A stretch of DNA of 64,000 nt. It comes from Lysobacter terrestris. GTDB lineage: Bacteria > Pseudomonadota > Gammaproteobacteria > Xanthomonadales > Xanthomonadaceae. The notes below the pieces were generated by a model that was not told the DNA's origin, did not search any database, and worked only from the letters and a program-made list of their open reading frames with translations. The position numbers and the translations under genes are program-made. The stretch lies in contig NZ_CP060820.1 of NCBI RefSeq assembly GCF_014489475.1, forward strand, positions 2,186,001 through 2,250,000, in the 5' to 3' direction. Positions 56,403-64,000 of this stretch are shown here, piece after piece (the stretch's first letter is position 1; each line of letters starts with the position of its first letter).

Positions 56403-57056
56403 ATGTCTGAACACAAGATCTCGGCCACTGGCCGCGAAGCCGCAGGGAAGGGTGCGAGCCGCCGCCTGCGTCGCGCCGCCAGCATCCCGGCCGTCCTGTA
56501 CGGCGGCAACGCCGCCCCCCAGAGCATCCAGCTCGAGCACGAGAAGACCTGGCTGGCCAGCCAGAACGAGTGGTTCTACTCGTCGATCCTCGACCTCGAC
56601 CTCGACGGCAAGGTGCAGAAGGTTCTGCTGCGCGACATCCAGCGCCATCCGTACAAGCAGATCATCATGCACCTGGACTTCCAGCGCGTTGACGAGAACC
56701 AGGCGCTGCGCGCCAAGGTGCCGCTGCACTTCCTCAACCAGGAAAAGTCGCCGGCCGGCAAGACCGCGGGCGTCGTGATCACCCACGAGCTCAACGAAGT
56801 CGAAGTCAGCTGCCTGCCGAAGGACCTGCCGGAGTTCATCGAAATCGACCTCGGCGCGCTCGCCGTGGGCGGCATCGTGCACCTGTCGGAGCTCAAGCTG
56901 CCGAAGGGCGTGGAACTGCCGGAACTCAAGCTGGGCAAGGAACACGACGTCGCCGTCGTGATCGCCAAGCACGGCAAGGAAGAAGCGGTCGATGCCGCTG
57001 CTCCGGAAGCCGCCGAAGTGCCGGCCGCCAAGGTCGCGAAGAAGGAAGAGAAGTAA
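56403..57056 (+). CDS. rplY: 50S ribosomal protein L25 (CTC form)
   Basis: Binds 5S rRNA. At 217 residues it is the long CTC type: the L25 barrel (about 1-95, with REAAGKGASRRLRR near the start) is followed by a second TL5-like domain and a charged Glu/Ala/Lys tail ending AKVAKKEEK. It lies 105 bp after prs and 60 bp before pth. Confidence 0.95.
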   Translation: MSEHKISATGREAAGKGASRRLRRAASIPAVLYGGNAAPQSIQLEHEKTWLASQNEWFYSSILDLDLDGKVQKVLLRDIQRHPYKQIIMHLDFQRVDENQALRAKVPLHFLNQEKSPAGKTAGVVITHELNEVEVSCLPKDLPEFIEIDLGALAVGGIVHLSELKLPKGVELPELKLGKEHDVAVVIAKHGKEEAVDAAAPEAAEVPAAKVAKKEEK

Positions 57057-57116
57057 TCCTCGCTGCCCGGCGCGCACCAAAGCGCGCCGGAGCGGTGCGA
57101 ATTACTCGCTTCATCG

Positions 57117-57698
57117 ATGGCAGGCTTGCGCCTCATCGTCGGGCTGGGCAATCCCGGCCCCGAACACACCCGGACCCGGCACAACGCCGGGTTCTGGTTT
57201 GTTGACGCCCTCGCAGAGAAGTTCGGCGGGCGTTTCGGCCTGGAGTCGAAGCTGTTCGGCGAAACCGCCAAGATCGAGATCGCCGGCCAGAACGTGTGGC
57301 TGCTCAAGCCGGCCACCTTCATGAACCTTTCCGGCAAGTCGGTCACCGCCGCGTTGCGTTACTGGAAGATCGAGCCGGAAGAAGCGCTGGTCGCGCACGA
57401 CGAGCTGGACCTGGCGGCGGGTACGCCGCGCCTGAAGTTCGATGGCGGCGCCGGTGGCCAGAACGGTATCCGCGACATCATGCGCCTGCTCGGCCACGGC
57501 AAGTTCGCGCGCCTGCGCATCGGCATCGGCCATCCCGGCCACAAGGACCGCGTTACGCCGTGGGTGCTGGGCAAGCCGGGGCGCGATGACGAAGCGGCGA
57601 TCCTGCGCGCCATCGACGACGCCATCGACGTGCTGCCGTTGGCGGTGTCCGGCGATTTCAACGAGGCGATGAAACGGCTCAATACCGCCAAGCCGTGA
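57117..57698 (+). CDS. pth: Peptidyl-tRNA hydrolase
   Basis: Releases tRNA from prematurely dropped peptidyl-tRNA. The 193-residue protein has LIVGLGNPGPEH at the start, catalytic His22 in RHNAGF, KPATFMNLSGKSV and HDELDL (the helper Asp). The rplY-pth-ychF order is conserved. Confidence 0.96.
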   Translation: MAGLRLIVGLGNPGPEHTRTRHNAGFWFVDALAEKFGGRFGLESKLFGETAKIEIAGQNVWLLKPATFMNLSGKSVTAALRYWKIEPEEALVAHDELDLAAGTPRLKFDGGAGGQNGIRDIMRLLGHGKFARLRIGIGHPGHKDRVTPWVLGKPGRDDEAAILRAIDDAIDVLPLAVSGDFNEAMKRLNTAKP

Positions 57699-57782
57699 TT
57701 GGCGATTGGGGATTCGGGATTCACAAAGGCGCCTTGCCTTCTGCGAATCCCGAATCCCGAATCACGAATCCCGGAATTCAAA
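57699..57782. repeat. GGGATTCGGGATT-type inverted repeat between pth and ychF
   Basis: Direct short units GGGATTCGGGATTC (57709-57723) and reverse units GAATCCCGAATCCC (57744-57757), plus further copies up to the ychF start, form an imperfect palindrome. A similar GATCGGGAATCGGGAGTCGG string lies at 50409-50428 upstream of prfA. Dispersed repeat of this genome family. Confidence 0.65.
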
Positions 57783-58874
57783 ATGGGCATCAAATGCGGC
57801 ATCGTCGGCCTGCCCAACGTCGGCAAGTCGACCCTGTTCAACGCGCTGACCAAGGCGGGCATCGCCGCGGCCAATTTCCCGTTCTGCACGATCGAGCCGA
57901 ACGTCGGCGTCGTACCGGTGCCGGATCCGCGCCTCAATGCGCTGAGCGAGATCGTCAAGCCGCAGAAGTGCATTCCGACCGCGGTGGAGTTCGTCGACAT
58001 CGCCGGCCTCGTGGCCGGTGCGGCGAGCGGTGAAGGCCTGGGCAACAAGTTCCTCGCGCACATCCGCGAAGTCGATGCGATCACGCACGTGGTGCGCTGC
58101 TTCGAGCATTCCGACGTCATCCACGTCAACAACAAGGTCGACCCGATCGCGGACATCGAAACGATCGATACCGAGCTCGCGCTCGCCGACCTGGAGTCGG
58201 TGGACAAGGCCCTGCAGCGCGCCGAGCGCTCGGCCAAGACCGGCGACAAGGACGCGAAGGTGCGTGTCGAAGTGCTGTCGCGCATCCGCGCCGCCCTCGA
58301 TACCGGCAAGCCGGCGCGCGCGCTGGGTTTGTCCGACGACGACAAGGCGACCGTGCGCGACCTGTTCCTGCTCACGCTCAAGCCGGTGATGTACGTCGCG
58401 AACGTGCTGGAAGACGGCTTCGAGAACAACCCGCACCTGGACGCGGTGCGCGCACGCGCCGTCGGCGAGGGCGCCGAGGTCGTGCCGGTGTCGGCCGCGA
58501 TCGAAGAAGAGCTGAGCCAGCTCGACGACGCCGACCGCGACGCCTTCCTGCACGACCTGGGCCTGGACGAGCCCGGCCTCAATCGCGTGATCCGCGCGGC
58601 CTACAAGCTGCTGGGCCTGCAGACCTACTTCACTGCCGGCGTGAAGGAGGTCCGCGCCTGGACCGTGAAGGCCGGATCGACCGCGCCGCAGGCGGCCGCG
58701 GTGATCCACACCGATTTCGAGAAGGGCTTCATCCGCGCCGAGACCATCGGCTACGACGACTTCATCAAGTACAAGGGCGAAGCTGGTGCCCGCGACGCCG
58801 GACGCCTGCGTCTGGAAGGCAAGGAGTACCGAGTGCAGGAAGGCGACGTGCTGCATTTCCGCTTCAACGTCTGA
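57783..58874 (+). CDS. ychF: Redox-regulated ATPase/GTPase YchF
   Basis: Obg-family P-loop protein that prefers ATP. The 363-residue protein has the P loop GLPNVGKST (9-17), [25 protein letters not shown], a coiled-coil insert and a TGS carboxy domain. NVNDPERD-type G4 is changed to the YchF-specific form. The start ATG 57783 lies at the end of a dispersed repeat. Confidence 0.96.
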   Translation: MGIKCGIVGLPNVGKSTLFNALTKAGIAAANFPFCTIEPNVGVVPVPDPRLNALSEIVKPQKCIPTAVEFVDIAGLVAGAASGEGLGNKFLAHIREVDAITHVVRCFEHSDVIHVNNKVDPIADIETIDTELALADLESVDKALQRAERSAKTGDKDAKVRVEVLSRIRAALDTGKPARALGLSDDDKATVRDLFLLTLKPVMYVANVLEDGFENNPHLDAVRARAVGEGAEVVPVSAAIEEELSQLDDADRDAFLHDLGLDEPGLNRVIRAAYKLLGLQTYFTAGVKEVRAWTVKAGSTAPQAAAVIHTDFEKGFIRAETIGYDDFIKYKGEAGARDAGRLRLEGKEYRVQEGDVLHFRFNV

Positions 58875-58986
58875 CCGCGCCGCGACGGCATTGACCAGGC
58901 AAGGGCGCGCTGCGGCGTGCTCCCTGGTCGATCGTCAGGCGGCCGTTGGCGTGGTTCGGGCGGCAAAAAAAGTTCGCCGGAATGCG

Positions 58987-59015
58987 TTGACTTCCGCAGA
59001 ACCCGACACCAAAAT
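58987..59015 (+). promoter_or_regulatory. Promoter of the tRNA-Tyr/Gly/Thr (tuf) transcript
   Basis: TTGACT (58987-58992) and CAAAAT (59010-59015) are spaced 17 bp. An A7 tract at 58965-58971 could act as an UP element, and GCGGGC just after the -10 is a GC-rich discriminator of the kind that gives stringent control. Transcription would start about 5-6 bp before tRNA-Tyr. Confidence 0.65.
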
Positions 59016-59027
59016 AGCGGGCTCTTC

Positions 59028-59113
59028 GGAGGGATACCCAAGCGGCCAACGGGGGCAGACTGTAAATCTGCTGGCTTACGCCTTCGGTGGTTCGAATCCA
59101 CCTCCCTCCACCA
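59028..59113 (+). tRNA. tRNA-Tyr (GUA)
   Basis: Acceptor GGAGGGA pairs with TCCCTCC, followed by A and CCA. The anticodon stem GCAGA/TCTGC encloses CTGTAAA (anticodon GTA). The long variable arm (about 86 nt in total) fits tRNA-Tyr. Confidence 0.97.
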
Positions 59114-59229
59114 CTCCAGTCCATCGGAAGGGTGAAGTAGAATTGCTACACCCGGTTGCCTTACCAGCGGCCGGCGCTTCAAAGGCAGTACGTTCCAAAC
59201 CGGCTTGCTGCAACTTGGCTCGCTCCGGC

Positions 59230-59303
59230 GCGGGAGTAGTTCAATGGTAGAACTGTAGCCTTCCAAGCTACTAGCGCGGGTTCGATTCCCGTCTCCCGCT
59301 CCA
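59230..59303 (+). tRNA. tRNA-Gly (UCC)
   Basis: Acceptor GCGGGAG pairs with CTCCCGC, followed by T and CCA. The anticodon stem GTAGC/GCTAC encloses CTTCCAA (anticodon TCC). It lies 116 bp after tRNA-Tyr and 35 bp before tRNA-Thr. Confidence 0.97.
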
Positions 59304-59338
59304 TTGAAGCAGCTCGGTACGTATCGCCCGCACAACCT

Positions 59339-59414
59339 GCTCACGTAGCTCAGTCGGTAGAGCACCTCCTTGGTAAGGAGGAGGTCGATGGTTCGATTCC
59401 ATTCGTGAGCACCA
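59339..59414 (+). tRNA. tRNA-Thr (GGU)
   Basis: Acceptor GCTCACG pairs with CGTGAGC, followed by A and CCA. The anticodon stem CCTCC/GGAGG encloses TTGGTAA (anticodon GGT). It is the last tRNA before tuf. Confidence 0.97.
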
Positions 59415-59450
59415 TCTTTCGAGTCCCGCTCCGGCGGGGTTCAAGCCAGA

Positions 59451-59472
59451 AACCCCGCCCCTGCGGGGTTTT
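59451..59472 (+). terminator. Terminator-like hairpin between tRNA-Thr and tuf
   Basis: AACCCCGC (59451-59458) and GCGGGGTT (59463-59470) form a perfect 8-bp stem with CCCT loop, followed by TTG. A CCCGC..GGCGGGG pair lies just before. The short T-run suggests partial termination, which would set tRNA versus EF-Tu mRNA levels. Confidence 0.6.
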
Positions 59473-59513
59473 GTCACGTCCCCATCCAAGCAGCACAACG
59501 AGAAGCGACAGCC

Positions 59514-60704
59514 ATGGCAAAGGGTAAGTTCGAGCGCACCAAGCCCCACGTAAACGTCGGCACGATCGGCCACGTGGACCACGGCAAGACCACGCTGACG
59601 GCAGCGCTGACCAAGGTGGGCGCGGAACGTTTCGGTGGCGAATTCAAGGCCTACGACGCGATCGACGCGGCGCCGGAAGAGAAGGCGCGCGGCATCACGA
59701 TCTCGACGGCGCACGTCGAGTACGAAAGCCCGAACCGTCACTACGCGCACGTGGACTGCCCGGGCCACGCCGACTACGTGAAGAACATGATCACCGGTGC
59801 CGCCCAGATGGACGGCGCGATCCTGGTGTGCTCGGCCGCTGACGGCCCGATGCCGCAGACGCGCGAGCACATCCTGCTGTCGCGCCAGGTGGGCGTGCCG
59901 TACATCGTCGTGTACCTGAACAAGGCCGACATGGTGGACGACGCCGAGCTGCTGGAACTGGTCGAGATGGAAGTGCGTGAACTTCTGTCGAAGTACGAGT
60001 TCCCGGGCGACGACACCCCGATCATCCACGGCTCGGCCCGCATGGCGCTGGAAGGCGACCAGTCGGAAATCGGCGTGCCGTCGATCATCAAGCTGGTCGA
60101 GGCGCTGGACACCTGGATCCCGGAACCGGAGCGCGCGATCGACAAGCCGTTCCTGATGCCGGTGGAAGACGTGTTCTCGATCTCGGGCCGCGGCACCGTG
60201 GTGACCGGCCGTATCGAGCGCGGCGTGATCAAGGTGGGCGACGAAATCGAAATCGTCGGTATCCGTCCGACCCAGAAGAGCACGGTCACGGGCGTGGAAA
60301 TGTTCCGCAAGCTGCTGGACCAGGGCCAGGCGGGCGACAACGCCGGCCTGCTGCTGCGCGGCACCAAGCGTGACGACGTGGAGCGCGGCCAGGTGCTGGC
60401 CAAGCCGGGTTCGATCACCCCGCACACCGACTTCGAAGGCGAGGTCTACGTGCTGTCGAAGGACGAAGGCGGCCGCCACACCCCGTTCTTCAAGGGTTAC
60501 CGTCCGCAGTTCTACTTCCGCACGACCGACATCACCGGTGCGGTGCAGCTGCCGGAAGGCGTCGAGATGGTCATGCCGGGCGACAACATTAAGATGGTGG
60601 TCACCCTGATCAACCCGGTGGCGATGGACGAAGGCCTGCGTTTCGCAATCCGCGAAGGCGGCCGTACCGTCGGCGCCGGCGTGGTCTCGAAGATCCTGAA
60701 GTAA
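59514..60704 (+). CDS. tuf: Elongation factor Tu
   Basis: GTPase that delivers aminoacyl-tRNA to the ribosome. The 396-residue protein has GHVDHGKT (residues 18-25), the switch [16 protein letters not shown] and the two beta-barrel domains ending [11 protein letters not shown]. In this tRNA-linked position it corresponds to tufB of enterics. A terminator follows. Confidence 0.99.
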   Translation: MAKGKFERTKPHVNVGTIGHVDHGKTTLTAALTKVGAERFGGEFKAYDAIDAAPEEKARGITISTAHVEYESPNRHYAHVDCPGHADYVKNMITGAAQMDGAILVCSAADGPMPQTREHILLSRQVGVPYIVVYLNKADMVDDAELLELVEMEVRELLSKYEFPGDDTPIIHGSARMALEGDQSEIGVPSIIKLVEALDTWIPEPERAIDKPFLMPVEDVFSISGRGTVVTGRIERGVIKVGDEIEIVGIRPTQKSTVTGVEMFRKLLDQGQAGDNAGLLLRGTKRDDVERGQVLAKPGSITPHTDFEGEVYVLSKDEGGRHTPFFKGYRPQFYFRTTDITGAVQLPEGVEMVMPGDNIKMVVTLINPVAMDEGLRFAIREGGRTVGAGVVSKILK

Positions 60705-60765
60705 GCAGCTCCCGGCGTGGAGGTGGCCGCAAGGCCGCCCGGCGCCGGAAGTTGGGAAAAAGCCC

Positions 60766-60790
60766 TGGCGGCGCGAGCCGCCATTGCTTT
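60766..60790 (+). terminator. Terminator after tuf
   Basis: TGGCGGC (60766-60772), a GCGA loop and GCCGCCA (60777-60783), followed by TTGCTTTTT. It lies about 60 bp past the stop, before tRNA-Trp. Confidence 0.75.
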
Positions 60791-60825
60791 TTCGGGCCTA
60801 GCCCAAAGACAATGTTTCAAGCCAC

Positions 60826-60901
<76 letters not shown>

Positions 60902-60985
60902 TGTTTCACCGCGGATCGCTTCCGCAACCGGCCTGGTGCCGGGCTTCCCATCAGGTGACGCGGCCCCGGTCGCGCAATGGACCGA

Positions 60986-61366
60986 ATGAACAGCAAGGTC
61001 GAACAACCCGGCTCGTCGGCCTCCGGCGGCGACATCGTGAAGTACGTGCTGGCGGTGGCCCTGGTCGCTGCCGGCGTATTCGCGTTCTACTGGTTCAGCG
61101 ACTGGGCGACGGTGCTGCGTGCGCTGGTCGTCTGCGGTGGCCTGGTTGCCGGCGCTGTCGTGTTCCTGACCACCCGCAAGGGCGCGCAGACGCGCGAATT
61201 CCTCTCGGAATCCCGCTTCGAGCTGCGCAAGGTGGTCTGGCCGACCCGCCAGGAAGCCCTGCGCACGACCTGGGTCGTGATGATTGCCGTGGTCATCCTC
61301 AGCCTGATCCTGGCCGGCTTCGACGTCGTGATCCAGTCGGCGGTCAAGTTCCTGCTCGAGCGCTAA
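60986..61366 (+). CDS. secE: Preprotein translocase subunit SecE
   Basis: A 126-residue subunit of the SecYEG channel, in the long three-helix form: two amino-terminal helices (YVLAVALVAAGVFAFYWF; LRALVVCGGLVAGAVVFL), the amphipathic ESRFELRKVVWPTRQEAL that is the family hallmark, and the essential last helix. ATG 60986 begins MNSKVEQ; an ATG nine bases upstream is also in frame. nusG follows after 12 bp. Confidence 0.95.
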   Translation: MNSKVEQPGSSASGGDIVKYVLAVALVAAGVFAFYWFSDWATVLRALVVCGGLVAGAVVFLTTRKGAQTREFLSESRFELRKVVWPTRQEALRTTWVVMIAVVILSLILAGFDVVIQSAVKFLLER

Positions 61367-61378
61367 GGAGAGAAGTCG

Positions 61379-61954
61379 GTGTCCGAAGGCAACAACAAGC
61401 GCTGGTATGTCGTCCACGCCTATTCCGGCTTCGAGAAGTCGGTGGCGCAGGCGCTGCGTGACCGCATCGTGCGCGCCGAGATGCAGGATCGCTTCGGCGA
61501 CGTCCTGGTTCCGACCGAAGAAGTCGTGGAAATGCGCTCCGGCCAGAAGCGCCGTTCCGAGCGCAAGTTCTTCCCGGGCTATGTCCTCGTCCAGATCGCG
61601 ACGCATGACGAAGCCGGCATTCCGCGCATCGACAACGAAAGCTGGCACCTGATCAAGGAAACCCCGAAGGTCATGGGCTTCATCGGCGGCACCGCCGACC
61701 GTCCGTTGCCGATCAAGGATTCCGAAGCCGACCAGATCCTGCAGCGCGTTCAGGAAGGCGTCGAGAAGCCCAAGCCGAAGGTCCTGTTCGAACCGGGCGA
61801 GATGGTCCGCGTTACCGATGGCCCGTTCGTCGACTTCAACGGCGTGGTCGAGGAAATCAACTACGAAAAGAGCCGCCTGCGCGTCGCGGTGCTCATTTTC
61901 GGCCGCTCGACCCCGGTCGAGCTGGAGTTCGGTCAGGTCGAAAAGGCCAAGTGA
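61379..61954 (+). CDS. nusG: Transcription antitermination factor NusG
   Basis: A 191-residue elongation factor linking RNA polymerase with Rho or ribosomes. The NGN domain starts [19 protein letters not shown] and the carboxy KOW domain shows [23 protein letters not shown]. The GTG start has TAAGGAGAG upstream in the secE stop region, so the two are cotranslated. Confidence 0.97.
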   Translation: MSEGNNKRWYVVHAYSGFEKSVAQALRDRIVRAEMQDRFGDVLVPTEEVVEMRSGQKRRSERKFFPGYVLVQIATHDEAGIPRIDNESWHLIKETPKVMGFIGGTADRPLPIKDSEADQILQRVQEGVEKPKPKVLFEPGEMVRVTDGPFVDFNGVVEEINYEKSRLRVAVLIFGRSTPVELEFGQVEKAK

Positions 61955-62028
61955 GGCCGTAGGCGTGCGCCCTGTCCAGGGCGGCTGCCGGTCTCCGTCG
62001 CGGGCGCGGCCCAAGCGGGGCCGGCGCT

Positions 62029-62057
62029 TTGAGTCCGCCGCCGGCCCCTGCTATACT
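62029..62057 (+). promoter_or_regulatory. Promoter of rplKA(JL)
   Basis: TTGAGT (62029-62034) and TATACT (62052-62057) with exact 17-bp spacing is among the best sigma-70 matches in the window. Start of transcription near 62064 would give a leader of about 155 nt. In this operon family ribosomal protein L1 represses translation from the L11 leader; the leader's paired segments (GCCGCCC..GGCGGC, 62100-62117) could host such a site. Confidence 0.8.
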
Positions 62058-62219
62058 CGCCGGCTCGCTGCCCAAGGCGCGAGCCACCCGGACCCCCAGC
62101 CGCCCCGCAAGGCGGCTGTCGGCGTCTGGAAAGAATGCAAAACGTGAAGCCGGGACACGCGATTTTCCCGGTCCGATGGGGAGCCTGAGAACCAGGCGCT
62201 AGCACCCGGAGAGAAGAAA

Positions 62220-62648
62220 ATGGCTAAGAAAGTAGTTGGCTACATCAAGCTTCAGGTCAAGGCCGGCCAGGCCAACCCGTCGCCGCCGGTGGGTCCCGCC
62301 CTCGGTCAGCGCGGCCTGAACATCATGGAGTTCTGCAAGGCGTTCAACGCAGCGACCTCCAAGCTCGAGCCGGGTCTGCCGACCCCGGTCATCATCACCG
62401 CGTACTCCGACCGTACGTTCACCTTCGTCACCAAGTCGACCCCGGCTTCGGTGCTGCTGAAGAAGGCCGCTGGCATCCAGTCCGGCTCCAAGCGCCCGAA
62501 CACCGAGAAGGTCGGCAAGGTCACCCGCAAGCAGCTCGAGGACATCGCCAAGGCGAAGGAAGCCGACCTGACGGCGGCCGACCTCGAGGCGGCGGTGAAG
62601 ACGATTGCGGGCTCGGCCCGTTCCATGGGTCTGGTGGTGGAGGGCTAA
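62220..62648 (+). CDS. rplK: 50S ribosomal protein L11
   Basis: The 142-residue protein binds the GTPase-associated region of 23S rRNA. It starts [25 protein letters not shown] with the Pro-rich factor-contacting helix, and ends [26 protein letters not shown] precedes ATG 62220. rplA follows after 3 bp. Confidence 0.98.
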   Translation: MAKKVVGYIKLQVKAGQANPSPPVGPALGQRGLNIMEFCKAFNAATSKLEPGLPTPVIITAYSDRTFTFVTKSTPASVLLKKAAGIQSGSKRPNTEKVGKVTRKQLEDIAKAKEADLTAADLEAAVKTIAGSARSMGLVVEG

Positions 62649-62651
62649 GTC

Positions 62652-63350
62652 ATGGCAATGAACAAGCGACAGAAGGCCATCCTGGCCGCCGTGGTTCCGG
62701 GCAAGGCCTACGGCTTTGACGAAGCCGTCAAGATCATCAAGAACGCCACCAAGGCCAAGTTCGTCGAGTCCGTCGACGTCGCCGTGCGCCTGGGCGTGGA
62801 CGCGAAGAAGTCCGACCAGCAGGTCCGCGGCTCGACCGTGCTGCCCGCCGGCACCGGCAAGACCGTGCGCGTGGCCGTGTTCGCCCCGGCCGGTGCCAAG
62901 GCCGACGAAGCCTTGGCCGCTGGCGCCGACATCGTCGGCATGGACGACCTGGCCGAGAAGATGATGGCCGGCGACCTGAACTACGACGTGGTCATTGCTA
63001 CCCCGGACGCCATGCGCGTCGTCGGTAAGCTGGGCCAGGTCCTGGGCCCGCGCGGCCTGATGCCGAACCCGAAGGTCGGCACCGTTTCGCCGAACGCGGC
63101 CGAAGCCGTGAAGAATGCCAAGGGCGGCCAGGTCCGTTACCGCACCGACAAGGCCGGCATCATCCACTGCACCATCGGCAAGTCGTCCTTCCAGGACGCC
63201 GACCTGAAGGGCAACCTCGAAGCGCTGCTGCATGACCTGATCAAGGCCAAGCCGGCGACCTCGAAGGGCCAGTACCTGCAGAAGATCTCGATCAGCTCGA
63301 CCATGGGCCCCGGCGTGACCGTGGACCAGGCCTCGCTGGCACTGAAGTAA
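62652..63350 (+). CDS. rplA: 50S ribosomal protein L1
   Basis: The 232-residue L1 protein of the mobile stalk. It has [18 protein letters not shown] and the L1 signature [14 protein letters not shown]. It is also the likely translational repressor of rplKA. A terminator-like hairpin follows. Confidence 0.98.
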   Translation: MAMNKRQKAILAAVVPGKAYGFDEAVKIIKNATKAKFVESVDVAVRLGVDAKKSDQQVRGSTVLPAGTGKTVRVAVFAPAGAKADEALAAGADIVGMDDLAEKMMAGDLNYDVVIATPDAMRVVGKLGQVLGPRGLMPNPKVGTVSPNAAEAVKNAKGGQVRYRTDKAGIIHCTIGKSSFQDADLKGNLEALLHDLIKAKPATSKGQYLQKISISSTMGPGVTVDQASLALK

Positions 63351-63704
63351 TTCAGCTTCAAAGCAACATGTTCAAGCGCGGGCGGCGTAGCCGCCGCCCG
63401 CGGACGTTTTTGAGGGCGCCGCCGAAGACTCTGGTCCGAAGCGAGCCGTCAAAGACCGCAGGCGCGGTCAGCGCGTGACGACGACGGGCACGGAGGCTCG
63501 TACTGGCAGGGAATCGCCGTCGCCACTAGCGGGATCGCTTAATCAGCCTTCGTAAGAAGCAGGCCTGCGTAGATGGTGCAGCCCCCTCTGGAAATTCCGG
63601 AAGGGCCACCACCGGGATGCGCGAGCATCCCCGGCGTCAGGGACGGCGCCGCCCAGGACCGCAAGCGGCAGGAGCCGTGAGCGGAGTTCAATTGGAGGAG
63701 TGCA
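63351..63704 (+). promoter_or_regulatory. 354-nt leader of rplJ
   Basis: No gene is present. After the hairpin at 63377-63402 come several paired segments, among them GGGATGC-GCGA-GCATCCC (63614-63631) with a GNRA loop and GGCGTCAGGGACGGCGCC nearby. In this gene family the rplJ leader is bound by L10(L12)4, which represses rplJL; size and structure here suit that. GGAGGAG precedes the rplJ start. Confidence 0.6.
63377..63411 (+). terminator. Terminator/attenuator between rplA and rplJ
   Basis: CGCGGGCGGCG (63377-63387), a TAGC loop and CGCCGCCCGCG (63392-63402), then GACG and TTTTT (63407-63411). The perfect 11-bp stem suggests partial or regulated termination within the operon. Confidence 0.65.
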
Positions 63705-64000
63705 ATGGCTCTCAATCTGTCTCAGAAGCAAGATGTAGTCGCAGAGGTGGCTGAAGTTGCCGCCAAGGCGCACTCCTTGGTCGCAGCCGAGTACGCAGGC
63801 ACCACGGTCAGTCAGATGACCGCGATGCGCAAGCAGGCCCGCGAAACCGGTGTTTTCTTGAAGGTTGTCAAGAACACGCTGGCCGCGCGCGCCGTCGCCG
63901 GCACCGAGTTCGAGGTCGTCAAGGACGTCCTGACCGGTCCGCTGCTGTACGCGTTCTCGCTGGAAGAACCCGGCGCTGCCGGTCGTCTGATCAAGGAAGC
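63705..64000 (+). CDS. rplJ: 50S ribosomal protein L10, amino-terminal fragment
   Basis: The gene runs off the right edge; 98 codons are present. It starts [20 protein letters not shown] and has the family segment [23 protein letters not shown]10 anchors L7/L12 dimers in the ribosomal stalk. TTGGAGGAG gives a strong ribosome site six bases upstream. rplL and rpoBC would be expected next. Confidence 0.97.
   Translation, partial: MALNLSQKQDVVAEVAEVAAKAHSLVAAEYAGTTVSQMTAMRKQARETGVFLKVVKNTLAARAVAGTEFEVVKDVLTGPLLYAFSLEEPGAAGRLIKE

Overview
The window is a gene-dense stretch (roughly two thirds G+C, few spacers, many 1-4 bp stop/start overlaps) of a gammaproteobacterial chromosome. Gene content points to the Xanthomonadaceae (Lysobacteraceae), Lysobacter-like: an OxyR-AhpF-AhpC cluster, a secreted S8 protease with PPC and P domains, the hemA/prfA - lolB - ispE - tRNA-Gln - prs - rplY - pth - ychF block, the tRNA-Tyr/Gly/Thr - tuf - tRNA-Trp - secE - nusG - rplKAJ block, and the small dispersed extragenic palindromes common in this family. 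I see no phage, insertion sequence, plasmid or CRISPR array.

Layout. 1-3.2 kb: start of a cobalamin adenosyltransferase, a DUF6580-like membrane protein and two coupled ubiquinone-ring hydroxylases. 3.3-6.6 kb: an Ala-rich EF-hand protein behind a 97-bp-period direct repeat, RlmM, and a nucleoside deaminase coupled to a Cys-rich lipoprotein. 6.9-12 kb: GlnS, Apt, DUF2007, a GST and an EamA exporter, with two repeat-filled gaps. 12.1-16.6 kb: peroxide defence (oxyR, ahpF, ahpC) with a recognisable OxyR box in front of ahpC. 16.7-23.5 kb: PrmC, proline iminopeptidase, a GreA/GreB-like protein, a Nudix hydrolase, a flap endonuclease, a nitroreductase and a DUF1631 protein.

23.7-29.1 kb: the proton-translocating transhydrogenase. 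Its genes are split by an opposite-strand four-gene cassette (secreted DRKGD-repeat protein, ECF-type sigma factor, His-rich one-helix protein, DUF3106 protein), and an extra membrane protein sits between pntAB and pntB. 29.1-32.3 kb: an AraC regulator and three tandem paralogous small membrane proteins plus a further membrane protein. 32.5-39 kb: SufT, a large winged-helix/TM/repeat regulator, a 0.9-kb intergenic region with promoter-, operator- and terminator-like signals, and the S8 protease. 39-51.8 kb: housekeeping and accessory genes (asparaginase-like, WrbA, YihY, TlpA-like, acylphosphatase, DUF488, YbhN/YbhP pair, PPK2 with an XRE regulator, MoaB, an OGT-like glycosyltransferase with a GNAT enzyme, PrfA, HemA).

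51.9-64 kb: outer-membrane lipoprotein sorting, isoprenoid and nucleotide synthesis and the translation block, ending inside rplJ. Strong sigma-70-like promoters precede the tRNA-Tyr cluster and rplK, and a terminator-like hairpin lies between rplA and rplJ.

The least explained parts are the ECF cassette inside the transhydrogenase locus, the triplicated membrane proteins, the 36.0-36.9 kb intergenic region, the GC-rich inverted-repeat block at 8.9-9.2 kb, and palindromic repeats whose ends supply the TAG stop codons of neighbouring genes.
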